A stretch of DNA of 64,000 bases from Chloroflexota bacterium (GCA_019637815.1 JAHBUZ010000015.1:26838-90837), one strand, 5' to 3'; positions 24,402 to 33,457 are shown, counted from the first letter of the stretch. Notes: generated from the sequence alone by a model not told the origin. Numbers and translations: made by a program.

Positions 24402-25547
24402 TCAGCGCAGCCAGTCGTCCAGGTGCTGTGCCACGAAGTCGTCGTCGGTGAGGTCGGGCCACGCCCGGATGACCCGGTCGATCGCGTCCGCCTGTCCGGG
24501 CGACAGGTCCTCCGCGGGATCGAGACACCATCGACCGGCCAGCAGCCCCTGGCGCCGCAGCACCTCGTGGATGCCCGCGATGGAGCCCGCGAACCCATGC
24601 GCCGGATCGAACAGCGCCGCGTTGGCGGCCGTGGTGCGCACCGCGAGATCGAGCAGCGCCGGCGGCACGGGCCCGTCCGCGGCGACCACGGCATGCACCC
24701 GCTCGAGCATCGCGACGGCTCGCGAGGTCCAGACCGCCCAGTGACCGAGCAGCCCGCCCACGATGCGCAGGCCGCCATCGGCGCCGGAGTCAGGACCCCG
24801 GCCGGTGCCGCTGCCGCCCGCCGCGCGCCGCGCATCCTCGAGGTCCGGCACCGGGAACCGCTTGAGCAGGTCCAGCACGATGTCATCGTCGTTGCCCGTG
24901 TAGAGCGCGATCCCCCCGGCGCGACCGGAGGCGGCGACGCCCTCGATCACGTCGAGCGTGGCATATCGGTCGAACGGGGCGATCTTGATGGCCATCGCGT
25001 TCGGGATGGCCGCGAAACGACGCCAGAAGTCCCGACCCAGCCGCCGCCCGCCCACCGCCGGCTGGAGATAGAACCCGAACAGCGGCAGCACCTCCGCCAC
25101 GCGCTCGCAATGCGCCACCAGCTCGTCATCGGGAGCATCCGCGAAGGCACCCAGCTGGACCAGCGCGAGGTGATAGCCGAGGTCCCGCGCGAGCGATGCC
25201 TCCGCGACCGCCTGCTCGGTCCGACCGATGACGCCCGCCACGCGGATGACCGGACGACCCGCCGCCGACCCGCCATCCCGCTGCTGCTCCGCGACGGTCT
25301 CGGCCGCCAGCTCCAGCACCGGTCGCAGGAGACCCACGCCCGGATCACGGATCGCGAACTGGGTCGTGTGGACCGCCACGGCGACGCCTCCGGCGCCGGA
25401 CGCGAGGTAGTAGCGGGTCAGGGCGCGTTGCCGTCGTTCGTCGAGCCGGCGCTCGGCGGTCAGCGCGAGCGGATGGGCCGGGATGACCACGCCCCCGGCG
25501 AGCGCCTCGGTGATCGCCGGGTCGAGGCCCGGGAACGCGCCGCCCAC
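24402..25547 (-). CDS. Dihydrodipicolinate synthase/N-acetylneuraminate lyase family protein
   Basis: 381 residues, longer than the usual 290-310 because of a C-terminal helical extension. TIM-barrel features: GGVVIPAHPLALTAERRLDERRQRAL, YYLASGAGGVAVAVHTTQFA, and the Schiff-base Lys in NAMAIKIAPFDRYATLD. These enzymes make or split carbon-carbon bonds of 2-oxo acids, or dehydrate sugar acids. GTG 25547 begins 2 nt after the stop of the epimerase gene, so the two are co-translated. Exact reaction unknown. Confidence 0.75.
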   Translation of the reverse strand: MGGAFPGLDPAITEALAGGVVIPAHPLALTAERRLDERRQRALTRYYLASGAGGVAVAVHTTQFAIRDPGVGLLRPVLELAAETVAEQQRDGGSAAGRPVIRVAGVIGRTEQAVAEASLARDLGYHLALVQLGAFADAPDDELVAHCERVAEVLPLFGFYLQPAVGGRRLGRDFWRRFAAIPNAMAIKIAPFDRYATLDVIEGVAASGRAGGIALYTGNDDDIVLDLLKRFPVPDLEDARRAAGGSGTGRGPDSGADGGLRIVGGLLGHWAVWTSRAVAMLERVHAVVAADGPVPPALLDLAVRTTAANAALFDPAHGFAGSIAGIHEVLRRQGLLAGRWCLDPAEDLSPGQADAIDRVIRAWPDLTDDDFVAQHLDDWLR

Positions 25548-25549
25548 CT

Positions 25550-26608
25550 CTAGAACCGCCCGTCCCGCGTCTGGAACCCGGTGGGCTTGCCGAGCAGTGG
25601 CCGACCCCGGGCGACCCATTCGGCCGTCCAGGCGAGCAGCTGGTCGAGCGGCACCTGCGGCGCACCGGATCGCTCCCGCATCCGCGACGCGTCACTCAGG
25701 AGCGCGGTCGGTGCCTCCGTGCCCGTGATGCGTGGCGCCGGACGACCCAGGAGCGCCGCGAACCGCTCCGCGATCGTGCGGACCCGGACGGTCTCCGGGC
25801 CCGTGACGTTGAGCACGGCCGGGGGCGAGGCACACATCCCGAACGCGTCCAGGATCGCGGCACATGCGTCACCCTGCCAGATGACGTTGACGCTGCCCAT
25901 GGCCACATCCACGGGCTCGTCCGCGAGCACCTGCTGGCAGATGTCCACGAGCACCCCGTAGCGCAGCGCGTTCGCGTAGTTGAGCCGGATGAGCGCGACG
26001 GGCATCCCCGTGGTCCGCGACTGGTGCTCGAACATGCGCTCTCGTCCCAGGCACGTGAGCGCGTACTCCCCCACGGGTGCCGGCTCGTCCTCCTCGCGAC
26101 AGCCGGGGCCTGCCGCATCCGTGAACGGGTACACGTTGCCCGTGGAGAGCGCCACGGTGCGCGCGTGCGGATAGCGCCGCGCCACGAGACCTGGCAGCAG
26201 CACGTTCATGGCCCACGTCTGCGATCGTGCGCCGCTGCTGCCGAACTTCATGCCCGCAAGGAACAGCACGTTGGAGGCATCGGGTAGCGCGGCGAGCGCC
26301 GTGTCATCCATGAGGTCCGCGGCGATGGTCTCGACACCCGCGGCATGGAACCGCTCGACGCCGTCGTGGAACCGCGACACGGCGATGACCCGCCGCGACG
26401 ACCCACTCGCGCGCAGCGAACGAGCCGCCATGGCCGCGAAGCTGAGCCCCATCTTGCCCCCGGCGCCGAGGACGAGCAGGTCGCCATCGAGCCCGGCGAG
26501 GGCCTCGACCGTGGAGGCGCGGTGGCGCGAGAGGTACTCGTCCAGCTGGTCGTCGTCGGCGGGCGCGGGCGCGCCCGTGAGCGACGCGAGCTCACTGTGG
26601 TCCGCCAC
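25550..26608 (-). CDS. NAD-dependent epimerase/dehydratase-like (extended SDR)
   Basis: 352 residues. Rossmann start LLVLGAGGKMG (GxGGxxG), VLFLAGMKFG, STGNVYPFTD (active-site Ser/Tyr region) and EYALTCLGRERMFE with the YxxxK motif altered to Y-x-L-x-C. It probably binds NAD(P) and acts on a sugar or sugar-acid. GTG 26608 is set by GGAGG 6 nt upstream. First gene of a pair with the DHDPS-like enzyme, suggesting oxidation or epimerisation followed by aldol cleavage or dehydration of a sugar acid (inference). Confidence 0.75.
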   Translation of the reverse strand: MADHSELASLTGAPAPADDDQLDEYLSRHRASTVEALAGLDGDLLVLGAGGKMGLSFAAMAARSLRASGSSRRVIAVSRFHDGVERFHAAGVETIAADLMDDTALAALPDASNVLFLAGMKFGSSGARSQTWAMNVLLPGLVARRYPHARTVALSTGNVYPFTDAAGPGCREEDEPAPVGEYALTCLGRERMFEHQSRTTGMPVALIRLNYANALRYGVLVDICQQVLADEPVDVAMGSVNVIWQGDACAAILDAFGMCASPPAVLNVTGPETVRVRTIAERFAALLGRPAPRITGTEAPTALLSDASRMRERSGAPQVPLDQLLAWTAEWVARGRPLLGKPTGFQTRDGRF

Positions 26609-26657
26609 GGCCGCCTCCTGTGTGTCTCGGGGTCCTGATCGGGTGGTGCTGCTTCCG

Positions 26658-26664
26658 TATCCTA
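26658..26664. promoter_or_regulatory. Shared, symmetric -10 element of two divergent operons
   Basis: TATCCTA: TATCCT (26658-26663) reads rightward toward the isochorismatase operon, TAGGAT (26664-26659) reads leftward toward the epimerase gene. Each is an acceptable TANNNT hexamer at a plausible distance from its gene. Confidence 0.5.
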
Positions 26665-26725
26665 CCGAGGTCGCATCGGCCCAGGTCCCGGACCACGGGA
26701 CCGGTCGCGCTCGCGGGGGAGGGTC

Positions 26726-27370
26726 ATGGCACAGGCAGGCGACCGGGTGCCGTTCACGATCGACATCGCGCGCACGGCGCTCATCGTCGTGGACATGCAG
26801 AACGACTTCGTGCGGGTGGGCGCGCCCCAGGAGGTGCCCGACGCGCGCACGACGATCCCGGTCATCCGGTCGCTCCTCGACCGGTTCCACGCGCTCGAGC
26901 GACCCGTGGTCTACACCCGGTTCCTCGCCGGACCCGCCGAGACGCTGATGTGGCGCTGGTCCCCGGAGCTGGCACCACCGCGGCAGAGCTGCTGGCTGGG
27001 CGTCCGGCGGACCTACGGCGACGTCGAGGGCGAGCGCGAGGGCCCAGCGGTCATCGATGAGCTGACGCCCACACCCGGCGACAGCGTCATCGACAAGTAC
27101 GGCTATGGCGCGTTCCATCGCACGCGGCTGCACGACCTGCTGCTCGCCCACGGTGTGGACACGGTCGTCGTGGTGGGCACCGTCACCCAGATCTGTGTCG
27201 ATGAGACGGTCCGCGGTGCCTTCGAGCTCGGTCTCCGGGCGGTGCTGGTCGAGGACGGGGTCTCCTCGTTCGACCCGGCGCTCCACGACGCGACGATCCG
27301 GAACGTGGCCATGAAGTTCGGGCGCGTCATGACCGCCGCCGAGCTGCTCACGGAGCTGCCCGGCACATGA
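26726..27370 (+). CDS. Isochorismatase-family cysteine hydrolase (amidase-like)
   Basis: 214 residues. The catalytic triad is visible: Asp in VVDMQNDFV, Lys in DKYGYGAFH, and nucleophile Cys in VTQICVDETVRG. The family covers nicotinamidase, N-carbamoylsarcosine amidase, ureidoacrylate and biuret hydrolases, so a C-N hydrolase is likely. Strong ribosome-binding site (GGGGGAGGG). First gene of a six-gene operon; overlaps the permease gene by 4 nt (ATGA). It probably acts on the imported compound. Confidence 0.8.
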   Translation: MAQAGDRVPFTIDIARTALIVVDMQNDFVRVGAPQEVPDARTTIPVIRSLLDRFHALERPVVYTRFLAGPAETLMWRWSPELAPPRQSCWLGVRRTYGDVEGEREGPAVIDELTPTPGDSVIDKYGYGAFHRTRLHDLLLAHGVDTVVVVGTVTQICVDETVRGAFELGLRAVLVEDGVSSFDPALHDATIRNVAMKFGRVMTAAELLTELPGT

Positions 27371-28347
27371 CCTCCGTCCCGGCATCCCCGACGGCACGAC
27401 CAGGGCTCTCCGGGTTCGACCTGCGCGAGCAGGTGGCACGCCTCGGGGTCTGGGTCGCCCTCGGCGTGGTGCTGGTCGTGGGCATCGTGGCGGTGCCCAA
27501 CTTCGCGACCGCCGCGAACGCGGATGCGATCCTGCGCCAGGCGGCGGTGCTGGGCATCGTGGCGCTGGGCCAGACGTTCGTGGTGCTCACGGGTGGCATC
27601 GACCTCTCCGTGGGCATGCTCATGGGTCTCGTCACGGTGCTCGCGAACGGCATCATGGGCGGCGACCCGGCGCTCATCCTGCCGATCGTGCTGCTCGCGC
27701 TCGGCTGCGGGCTCGTGACCGGCGTCGCGAACGGCCTGGGCGTGGTGGCAGCACGCGTCGACCCGCTCATCGTCACGCTCGCGATGCTCTCGGTGCTCCA
27801 GGGGGTCATCTTCATCTATACCGACCGGACGGTGGGCAGCGCACCCGCCGAGTTCCGCGACCTGGCGTACGGCAGCATCGGCCCCATCCCGACACCGGCG
27901 CTGCTCCTCGGGGGCCTCGCGGTGGTCTGCTGGGTGATCCTCGCGCGGACCCCCTTCGGTCGCTATGTCCACGCCGTCGGCAGCTCCGCCCAGGATGCGC
28001 GCAAGGCGGGCATCCCCATCGACCGCATCCGGCTCGCGGCCTATGTCGTGTGCAGCGTCCTCGCAGCCATCGCCGGACTCGTGCTGGCAGCACGACTCGG
28101 CTCCGGCTTCACGGGCGCCGGTGCCGGGTTCGAGCTGTCGAGCATCGTGGCGGTGGTGGTCGGCGGCACGGCACTCTCGGGTGGTCGGGGCGGGGTCGCG
28201 GGCACGCTCGCGGCAGTGCTGCTGCTGACCATCCTCGCCACGATGCTCAACCTGCTGGGCATCTCGCCCTTCGCACAGCGCGTCGTCAACGGCGTCGTCA
28301 TCGTCGTGGCGGTCGCCGTCTACACCGCCCAGCGGCGCGAGGCATGA
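27367..28347 (+). CDS. Sugar-type ABC importer permease 1 (RbsC/YtfT-like)
   Basis: 326 residues, about ten membrane helices. GQTFVVLTGGIDLSVGMLMG and AVGSSAQDARKAGIPI (coupling helix) with VVVGGTALSGGRGG are the BPD_transp_2 signatures of ribose/galactose-type importers, whose relatives also move nucleosides, autoinducer-2 and ureides. Works with the second permease as a heterodimer. Overlaps both neighbours by 4 nt. Confidence 0.85.
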   Translation: MTSVPASPTARPGLSGFDLREQVARLGVWVALGVVLVVGIVAVPNFATAANADAILRQAAVLGIVALGQTFVVLTGGIDLSVGMLMGLVTVLANGIMGGDPALILPIVLLALGCGLVTGVANGLGVVAARVDPLIVTLAMLSVLQGVIFIYTDRTVGSAPAEFRDLAYGSIGPIPTPALLLGGLAVVCWVILARTPFGRYVHAVGSSAQDARKAGIPIDRIRLAAYVVCSVLAAIAGLVLAARLGSGFTGAGAGFELSSIVAVVVGGTALSGGRGGVAGTLAAVLLLTILATMLNLLGISPFAQRVVNGVVIVVAVAVYTAQRREA

Positions 28348-29330
28348 GCACCGCGACCGTCCCGGAGGGCGCTTTCGCAGGGCTCCGCCAACGGGTGCCC
28401 GTGGGCAGCCTGGGGCTGTGGCTGGGGCTGCTCGTCCTGGTGGTCATCGCGGCGACCCTGTCGCCCGGCTTCCTCAACCCCGTGAACCTGCTGAACATCG
28501 TGCGCCAGGCGAGCGTCGTGGGCATCACGGCGGTGGGTGTCACGCTGGTCATGGTCACGGGCGGCGTGGACCTCTCGGTGGGCGCGGTCATCGTGTTCGG
28601 CTCGGTCCTCGCGGCGACGGTCATGGCCGGCCAGGACGCCAACATCCCGCTCGCCTGTGGCGTGGTGCTGCTCATGGGGCTCGTGGTCGGCCTGCTCAAC
28701 GGGACCATCGTGGCGCGCTGGCGGGTGCCCTCGTTCATCCTCACCCTGGGCATGGCCACGGCGATCTCGGGAATCACCCAGATGTACACGGGCGGCACCG
28801 CCGCGGGTGCCGTGGCACCCGCGTTCCGTGCCCTGTTCAACGGCCGCATCGGCATCGTGCCCGTGCTCGCGCTCGTGTTCGTCGCGGTCGTGCTGCTGGG
28901 GCTGTACGTGCAGACCCGCACGGTCGTCGGACGACGCATCTACCTCGTGGGCGCCAACCCCCGTGCGGCGCTGCTCTCCGGCGTGCCGGTCACCCGCACA
29001 CGACTCACGGTCTTCGCGATCTCGGGCGTGTGTGCCGCGCTCGCGGGCCTCGCGCTCCTGGCGCGATCCGGGGTCTCCAGCACGTTCGCGGGACAGGGCT
29101 TCGAGTTCGACGCGCTCGCCGCGGTGGTGCTCGGCGGGACGACCTTCGCGGGTGGTCGGGGCGGCATCGGCGGGACCGTCGCGGGCGTGCTCATCCTCGC
29201 CGTATCGTTCAACCTCGTGAACATCATCGGCCTGCCGTTCGACATGGAGCTGCTGGTCAAGGGGGCCATCATCCTCGGTGTCGCCGCGCTGCACGTCGCG
29301 GCACAGCGCAAGGAGGGGCTCATGACGTGA
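28344..29330 (+). CDS. Sugar-type ABC importer permease 2 (RbsC/YjfF-like)
   Basis: 328 residues, same family: GVTLVMVTGGVDLSVGAVIV, VGANPRAALLSGVPV and AVVLGGTTFAGGRGGIGG. Two different permease subunits in one operon indicate a heterodimeric pore, as in the YtfQRT-YjfF furanose importer or nucleoside importers. Starts at ATG 28344 overlapping the previous stop (ATGA). Confidence 0.85.
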   Translation: MSTATVPEGAFAGLRQRVPVGSLGLWLGLLVLVVIAATLSPGFLNPVNLLNIVRQASVVGITAVGVTLVMVTGGVDLSVGAVIVFGSVLAATVMAGQDANIPLACGVVLLMGLVVGLLNGTIVARWRVPSFILTLGMATAISGITQMYTGGTAAGAVAPAFRALFNGRIGIVPVLALVFVAVVLLGLYVQTRTVVGRRIYLVGANPRAALLSGVPVTRTRLTVFAISGVCAALAGLALLARSGVSSTFAGQGFEFDALAAVVLGGTTFAGGRGGIGGTVAGVLILAVSFNLVNIIGLPFDMELLVKGAIILGVAALHVAAQRKEGLMT

Positions 29331-29418
29331 TGCGCCGGCACCGTAGGCCCCGCTGACCACGCCCCGACCGGGATCCATCCCGGCTGGCGACCACCACCCA
29401 CCTCGAAGGAGTCGTTGC

Positions 29419-30522
29419 ATGGATCGTCGCATCCCCATCGTCGGGACGACCCTCGTCGCGCTCGCCCTCGCTGCCGGACCCGTGGCGGCACAGGATGCGA
29501 GCGGCGAGAGCGGCCAGCCCATCGTCATCCCGGAGCAGTACGTGTCGCCGGAGGCCCTGACCGCTGACACGGTCGTGGACACCAGCGCCTTTGCCAAGGA
29601 GGGGCCCTGGAAGCTGTGCGTGAGCTCCGGCTACCTCGTCAACTCGTGGGTCGTGTTCGCGCTCCAGCACATCCGCTACCAAGCGTCACTGGAGCCACGC
29701 TACGAGTCCGAGATCGTGGTCACGGACGCCAACTTCGACCCCAACAAGCAGATCGGCGACATCACGGACCTCATCAACCAGGGCTGCGACGCGATCATCT
29801 ACTGGCCCGTTGATGACACGGCGATCGAGCCGGGCCTGGAGCAGGCGGTCGCCGCGGGTATCCCGACCGTGAACGTCGGCGGCGGGTACGCGGACCTGCC
29901 GGGCATCGTCTCGAACGCCTACATCGACCAGTACGAGCTGGGTGCGGCGGGTGCGCTCCGACTCGCGGAGGCGCTCGGCGGCCAGGGCAAGATCGTGTCC
30001 ATGCTGCCCATCGCCGGCACCACGGCCGCGGTGGACCAGGACAAGGCGCTCCGTGATGTGCTCGCGGACTACCCGGGCATCGAGCTGCTCGACACCCAGA
30101 ACGGCGACTGGAACCGCGCCAAGGCCAAGGAGCTGACCGAGACCTGGCTCCAGCGGTATCCCCAGATCGACGGTGTGTTCACGCCTGCGGGTCAGATGTC
30201 CGCGGGTGTCGCGGAGGCGTTCGATGAGGCCGGCCGCCTGGGCGAGGTCCGCTTCTCGCCGGGTGACGAGTACAACGGCTGGCTGAAGTGGATCGCGGCC
30301 CATCCGGAGAGCAACGGCGGCGTGGTCACGTTCCCGCCCTCCGCGGGTGGCGTGGGCGTCCAGCAGATGACCCGCATCCTGTCGGGCGAGGAGGTCACCA
30401 AGGGCATCCACGTGCCGTCCCTGTGGTACGCGCCGGAGGACGCGGCCGCGCTCGCGGACGAGGCGGCACCGGACGACTGGTGGGCCAACGACCTGCCCGC
30501 CGAGTTCCTGCCCGCGTCCTGA
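29419..30522 (+). CDS. Periplasmic-binding-protein-1-type substrate-binding protein
   Basis: 367 residues. Signal peptide ending VAA, mature N-terminus QDASG, no lipobox cysteine. The fold I domain has NKQIGDITDLINQGCDAIIYWPV, AAGIPTVNVGGG and AYIDQYELGAAGALRLAEAL, as in ribose/xylose-type binding proteins. Delivers ligand to the two permeases. AAGGAG ribosome-binding site at 29407-29412. Lack of a lipid anchor leaves its attachment to the cell surface unexplained. Confidence 0.85.
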   Translation: MDRRIPIVGTTLVALALAAGPVAAQDASGESGQPIVIPEQYVSPEALTADTVVDTSAFAKEGPWKLCVSSGYLVNSWVVFALQHIRYQASLEPRYESEIVVTDANFDPNKQIGDITDLINQGCDAIIYWPVDDTAIEPGLEQAVAAGIPTVNVGGGYADLPGIVSNAYIDQYELGAAGALRLAEALGGQGKIVSMLPIAGTTAAVDQDKALRDVLADYPGIELLDTQNGDWNRAKAKELTETWLQRYPQIDGVFTPAGQMSAGVAEAFDEAGRLGEVRFSPGDEYNGWLKWIAAHPESNGGVVTFPPSAGGVGVQQMTRILSGEEVTKGIHVPSLWYAPEDAAALADEAAPDDWWANDLPAEFLPAS

Positions 30523-30526
30523 CGAC

Positions 30527-32182
30527 GTGGGACCGGCCACGGACCGGGAGCCACACGCTCCCGGTCCACCCGGGCACCTGGACGAGCCGCCGGTCATCGA
30601 GCTCCGGGGGGTCGCCAAGGCGTTCGGCATCGTGCGCGCGCTCGATGGCGTGGACCTCGCGGTGCGCCCCGGCTCCGTGCACGCGCTCGTGGGCGAGAAC
30701 GGGGCCGGCAAGTCGACCTGCATCGGCATCATCGCGGGGGTCCATCGACCGGACGCGGGCACCGTCCTGGTGCGTGGCACGCCCACCCGGTTCGCGGGGC
30801 CCGCGGCCGCGGAGGCGGCGGGGATCTCGGTCGTGTACCAGGAGCAGAGCCTGGTGCCGGACCTGGACGTCGCCCAGAACATCTATCTCCACCGGGAACC
30901 ACGGCGCGGGCCGTTCCTGGACACACGCCGCCTGTATCGCGACTGCACCGCGCACCTGGAGCGACTCGCCATCCCGGTCGCGGCACGGGCGCCGGTGCGC
31001 GGCCTCTCGGTCGCCGAGCGACAGCTCGTGGAGATCGCGAAGGCCCTCTCGCGGGATGCGTCGCTCATCGTCATGGACGAGCCCACCGCGTCGCTGACCT
31101 CGGTCGAGCAGGAGCACCTGTTCCGGGTCATCGAGGACCTCCGGGCCGCGGGTCGCGCGGTGCTCTACGTGTCCCACCGGCTCGACGAGATCCTCGCCAT
31201 CACGGACACCGCGACCGTGCTCAAGGACGGTCGCCTGGTGCGCACGATGCCCACGGCCGCCACGAGCCACCAGGAGCTGGTGACGCTCATGGTCGGCCGG
31301 GAGCTGGTCGCGGACCTGTATCCGCCACGTCCCGCGAGCATCGACCGGAGCGGACCGCCACGGCTGTCGGTGCGGGACGCGACCATCGCGGCGGGCGGCC
31401 AGAGTGCCATCGAGGACATCTCGCTCGATGTCTGGCCGGGCGAGATCGTGGGCCTGGCGGGCCTCATCGGCTCCGGGCGCACGACGCTGCTGCGCACCAT
31501 CGTGGGGGTCGAGCCGGGCGCCACCCGCGGCGTGCAGGTCGATGGGGTGGAGGTGGACCCCTCCCCCAGCGCAGCCATCGCGGCCGGCATCGGCTTCGTG
31601 ACCGAGGACCGCAAGCTGGAAGGGCTGGCGCTCGACCTCACGAACCTCGCGAACCTGGTCTCGACGACGCTGCCGGCACGACGCGGCGTCTACCAGGCGG
31701 CCGCCGGGCGCGCCATCGCGGAGACCGCCGCGGATCGAGCGAGCCTGCCACGGCGCGTGCTCGGGGCACGGTCGCGCACGCTCTCGGGCGGCAACCAGCA
31801 GCGGGTGGTGGTCGGCAAGTGGCTCGCCATCGGGCCACGGGTGCTGCTGTGTGACGAGCCGACCCGGGGCATCGACGTGGGCGCCAAGGCGGATATCCAC
31901 GCGCTGCTGCGCGGGCTCGCGGAGTCGGGCATGGCCATCGTCATGGCGAGCTCGGACCTGCCGGAGGTGCTGGGTGTGGCCGACCGCGTCCTCGTCCTGC
32001 GCGAGGGACGGCTGGTGGCCGAGCTGCCCGGCGGGGTGACGGAGGCGACGGTGATGGCGGCAGCCGCCGTGGGCGGCGACACGCTCGGGGACAGCGGCGC
32101 GGCCGGGGCCGGAGGTACTGCCGGGAACGATGGCACGATGACGGCCGGAGATGCCGACGAGCCACCGATGGGGGGTCGATGA
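30527..32182 (+). CDS. Sugar-type ABC importer ATPase with two nucleotide-binding domains (RbsA/MglA-like)
   Basis: 551 residues with tandem ABC domains. First: GENGAGKST, RGLSVAERQLVEIAKALS, LIVMDEPTASLT. Second: GLIGSGRTTLL, TLSGGNQQRVVVGKWLA, LLCDEPTRGIDVGAK. Degenerate motifs in one half are normal for this class. A Gly/Ala/Asp-rich tail of about 40 residues is an oddity. GTG 30527 starts 4 nt after the binding-protein stop; the 3' end overlaps the nitrilase gene (ATGATG). Confidence 0.9.
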   Translation: MGPATDREPHAPGPPGHLDEPPVIELRGVAKAFGIVRALDGVDLAVRPGSVHALVGENGAGKSTCIGIIAGVHRPDAGTVLVRGTPTRFAGPAAAEAAGISVVYQEQSLVPDLDVAQNIYLHREPRRGPFLDTRRLYRDCTAHLERLAIPVAARAPVRGLSVAERQLVEIAKALSRDASLIVMDEPTASLTSVEQEHLFRVIEDLRAAGRAVLYVSHRLDEILAITDTATVLKDGRLVRTMPTAATSHQELVTLMVGRELVADLYPPRPASIDRSGPPRLSVRDATIAAGGQSAIEDISLDVWPGEIVGLAGLIGSGRTTLLRTIVGVEPGATRGVQVDGVEVDPSPSAAIAAGIGFVTEDRKLEGLALDLTNLANLVSTTLPARRGVYQAAAGRAIAETAADRASLPRRVLGARSRTLSGGNQQRVVVGKWLAIGPRVLLCDEPTRGIDVGAKADIHALLRGLAESGMAIVMASSDLPEVLGVADRVLVLREGRLVAELPGGVTEATVMAAAAVGGDTLGDSGAAGAGGTAGNDGTMTAGDADEPPMGGR

Positions 32183-33018
32183 TGGACGTGCGGGTGGCGG
32201 TCGCCCAGATGGACTGCGTGCTGGGCGATGTGGACGCGAACCTCGCGCACATCGAGCGGCTCGTGACCCGCGCGGTGCACGACGAGCAGGCCCAGCTGGT
32301 CATCCTCCCCGAGTGCGCCACCACCGGCTACTTCGTGGGTGACCGGGCGCGATCGCTCGCGACGACCGCCGATGGACCCGTCGTGGGCCGGCTGGCGACG
32401 CTCTCGGCGGCGGTCGGGGCGCACGTCGCGGTGGGGCTCATCGAGGTCGAGGGCGACGACCTGTACGACTGCCTGGCGCTGTTCGGTCCGGGCGAGGGCC
32501 TGCTGGCGATGTATCGCAAGGTCCACCTGTTCGCGGGCGAGCGCGGGATGTTCCGACCGGGCGAGACGCCCTGCCTCGTGGACACGCCACTCGGCCGCCT
32601 GGGTCTCACCGTCTGCTACGACCTGATGTTCCCGGAGTACATCCGAGGGCTCGTGCTGGGTGGCGCGGAGCTCATCGTCAACGGCACGGACTGGATCACC
32701 GACCCGTGGCAGGTGGGCATGGGCTGGACGGGCGAGAGCGTCCGCGGGCTGGCACGCACCCGAGCGCTCGAGAACGGTGTCCACGTGGCGATGGCCGCAC
32801 GGGTCGGAGAGGAGGCCGGGTTCACGAGCGTCGGTCACTCCACCATCGCAGGGCCGACCGGCGCGCTGCTCGCGGCGCTCGGTGACGGCGAAGCGATCGG
32901 TGTGGCACAGGTCACCGACCCCACGCCCGACCTCGATCGCTGGCGCAGCTACGCGACGTACCTCGGGGACCGGCGGCCGGGCCTGTACGCGGACATGGGC
33001 GTGACCCGGGAGTCCTGA
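32179..33018 (+). CDS. Carbon-nitrogen hydrolase (nitrilase superfamily)
   Basis: 279 residues. Catalytic triad: Glu45 in LVILPECATTGYF, Lys in MYRKVHLF, Cys in LTVCYDLMFPE. C-terminal VGHSTIAGPTGALL is typical of amidase-type members (omega-amidase, N-carbamoyl amino-acid or formamide hydrolases). Starts ATG 32179 or 32182 inside the ATPase stop. With the isochorismatase-like gene this gives the operon two distinct C-N hydrolases around one importer, which points to a compound with at least two amide or carbamoyl bonds. Confidence 0.85.
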   Translation: MMDVRVAVAQMDCVLGDVDANLAHIERLVTRAVHDEQAQLVILPECATTGYFVGDRARSLATTADGPVVGRLATLSAAVGAHVAVGLIEVEGDDLYDCLALFGPGEGLLAMYRKVHLFAGERGMFRPGETPCLVDTPLGRLGLTVCYDLMFPEYIRGLVLGGAELIVNGTDWITDPWQVGMGWTGESVRGLARTRALENGVHVAMAARVGEEAGFTSVGHSTIAGPTGALLAALGDGEAIGVAQVTDPTPDLDRWRSYATYLGDRRPGLYADMGVTRES

Positions 33019-33147
33019 CGACCGATCGCGGCCGACGTCGGGGGGTGACCCGGCGCCGTCCTGGAGGCGACGCGGATCGATCGAGCCGCTACGCTTGGTG
33101 GTGATGGTCGCTGGCCATCCCCAAGCCGCCCAGGAGCCCGCCCGAGC

Positions 33148-33417
33148 ATGATCATCCTCGCCTTCATCGTCATCGCCCTCGTCGCCGGCTTCGTCGCCAA
33201 CTACCTCGTGGCGGGCAAGCGGAAGTACGAGAACTGGGAGCTGTTCGTCATCGGCATCGTCGGCTCCTTCGTGGGTGGCCTGATCTTCTCGATGATCGGC
33301 GACGGCGACCTGGAGATCCGGCCGACCGGTCTCATCGGCTCCTGCATCGGCGCCATCGTGGCGCTGGTCATCTATGGGCCGGTGCGCGACCAGCTGCGCA
33401 AGCGCAACATCGGCTGA
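33148..33417 (+). CDS. Transglycosylase-associated/GlsB-YeaQ-like small membrane protein
   Basis: 89 residues with three hydrophobic helices: IILAFIVIALVAGFVANYLV, LFVIGIVGSFVGGLIFSMIG, LIGSCIGAIVALVIYG. This matches the small glycine-rich YeaQ/YmgE family of unknown, often stress-linked role. ATG 33148 has CAGGAG about 11 nt upstream and a TACGCT box near 33090. A branched hairpin follows the stop. Confidence 0.8.
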   Translation: MIILAFIVIALVAGFVANYLVAGKRKYENWELFVIGIVGSFVGGLIFSMIGDGDLEIRPTGLIGSCIGAIVALVIYGPVRDQLRKRNIG

Positions 33418-33457
33418 GTCGAGCGGCTCCCGGAGCCGCGCTCGGCTCCGAGTCGAC
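33418..33457. terminator. Branched (three-way) inverted-repeat structure
   Basis: Outer stem GTCGA/TCGAC encloses two hairpins: GCGGCTC-CCG-GAGCCGC (33423-33439) and CTCGG-CT-CCGAG (33441-33452). It starts immediately after the stop codon of the YeaQ-like gene and lies between convergent genes. No T tract; acts as a terminator or mRNA 3' stabiliser on either strand. Confidence 0.55.
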
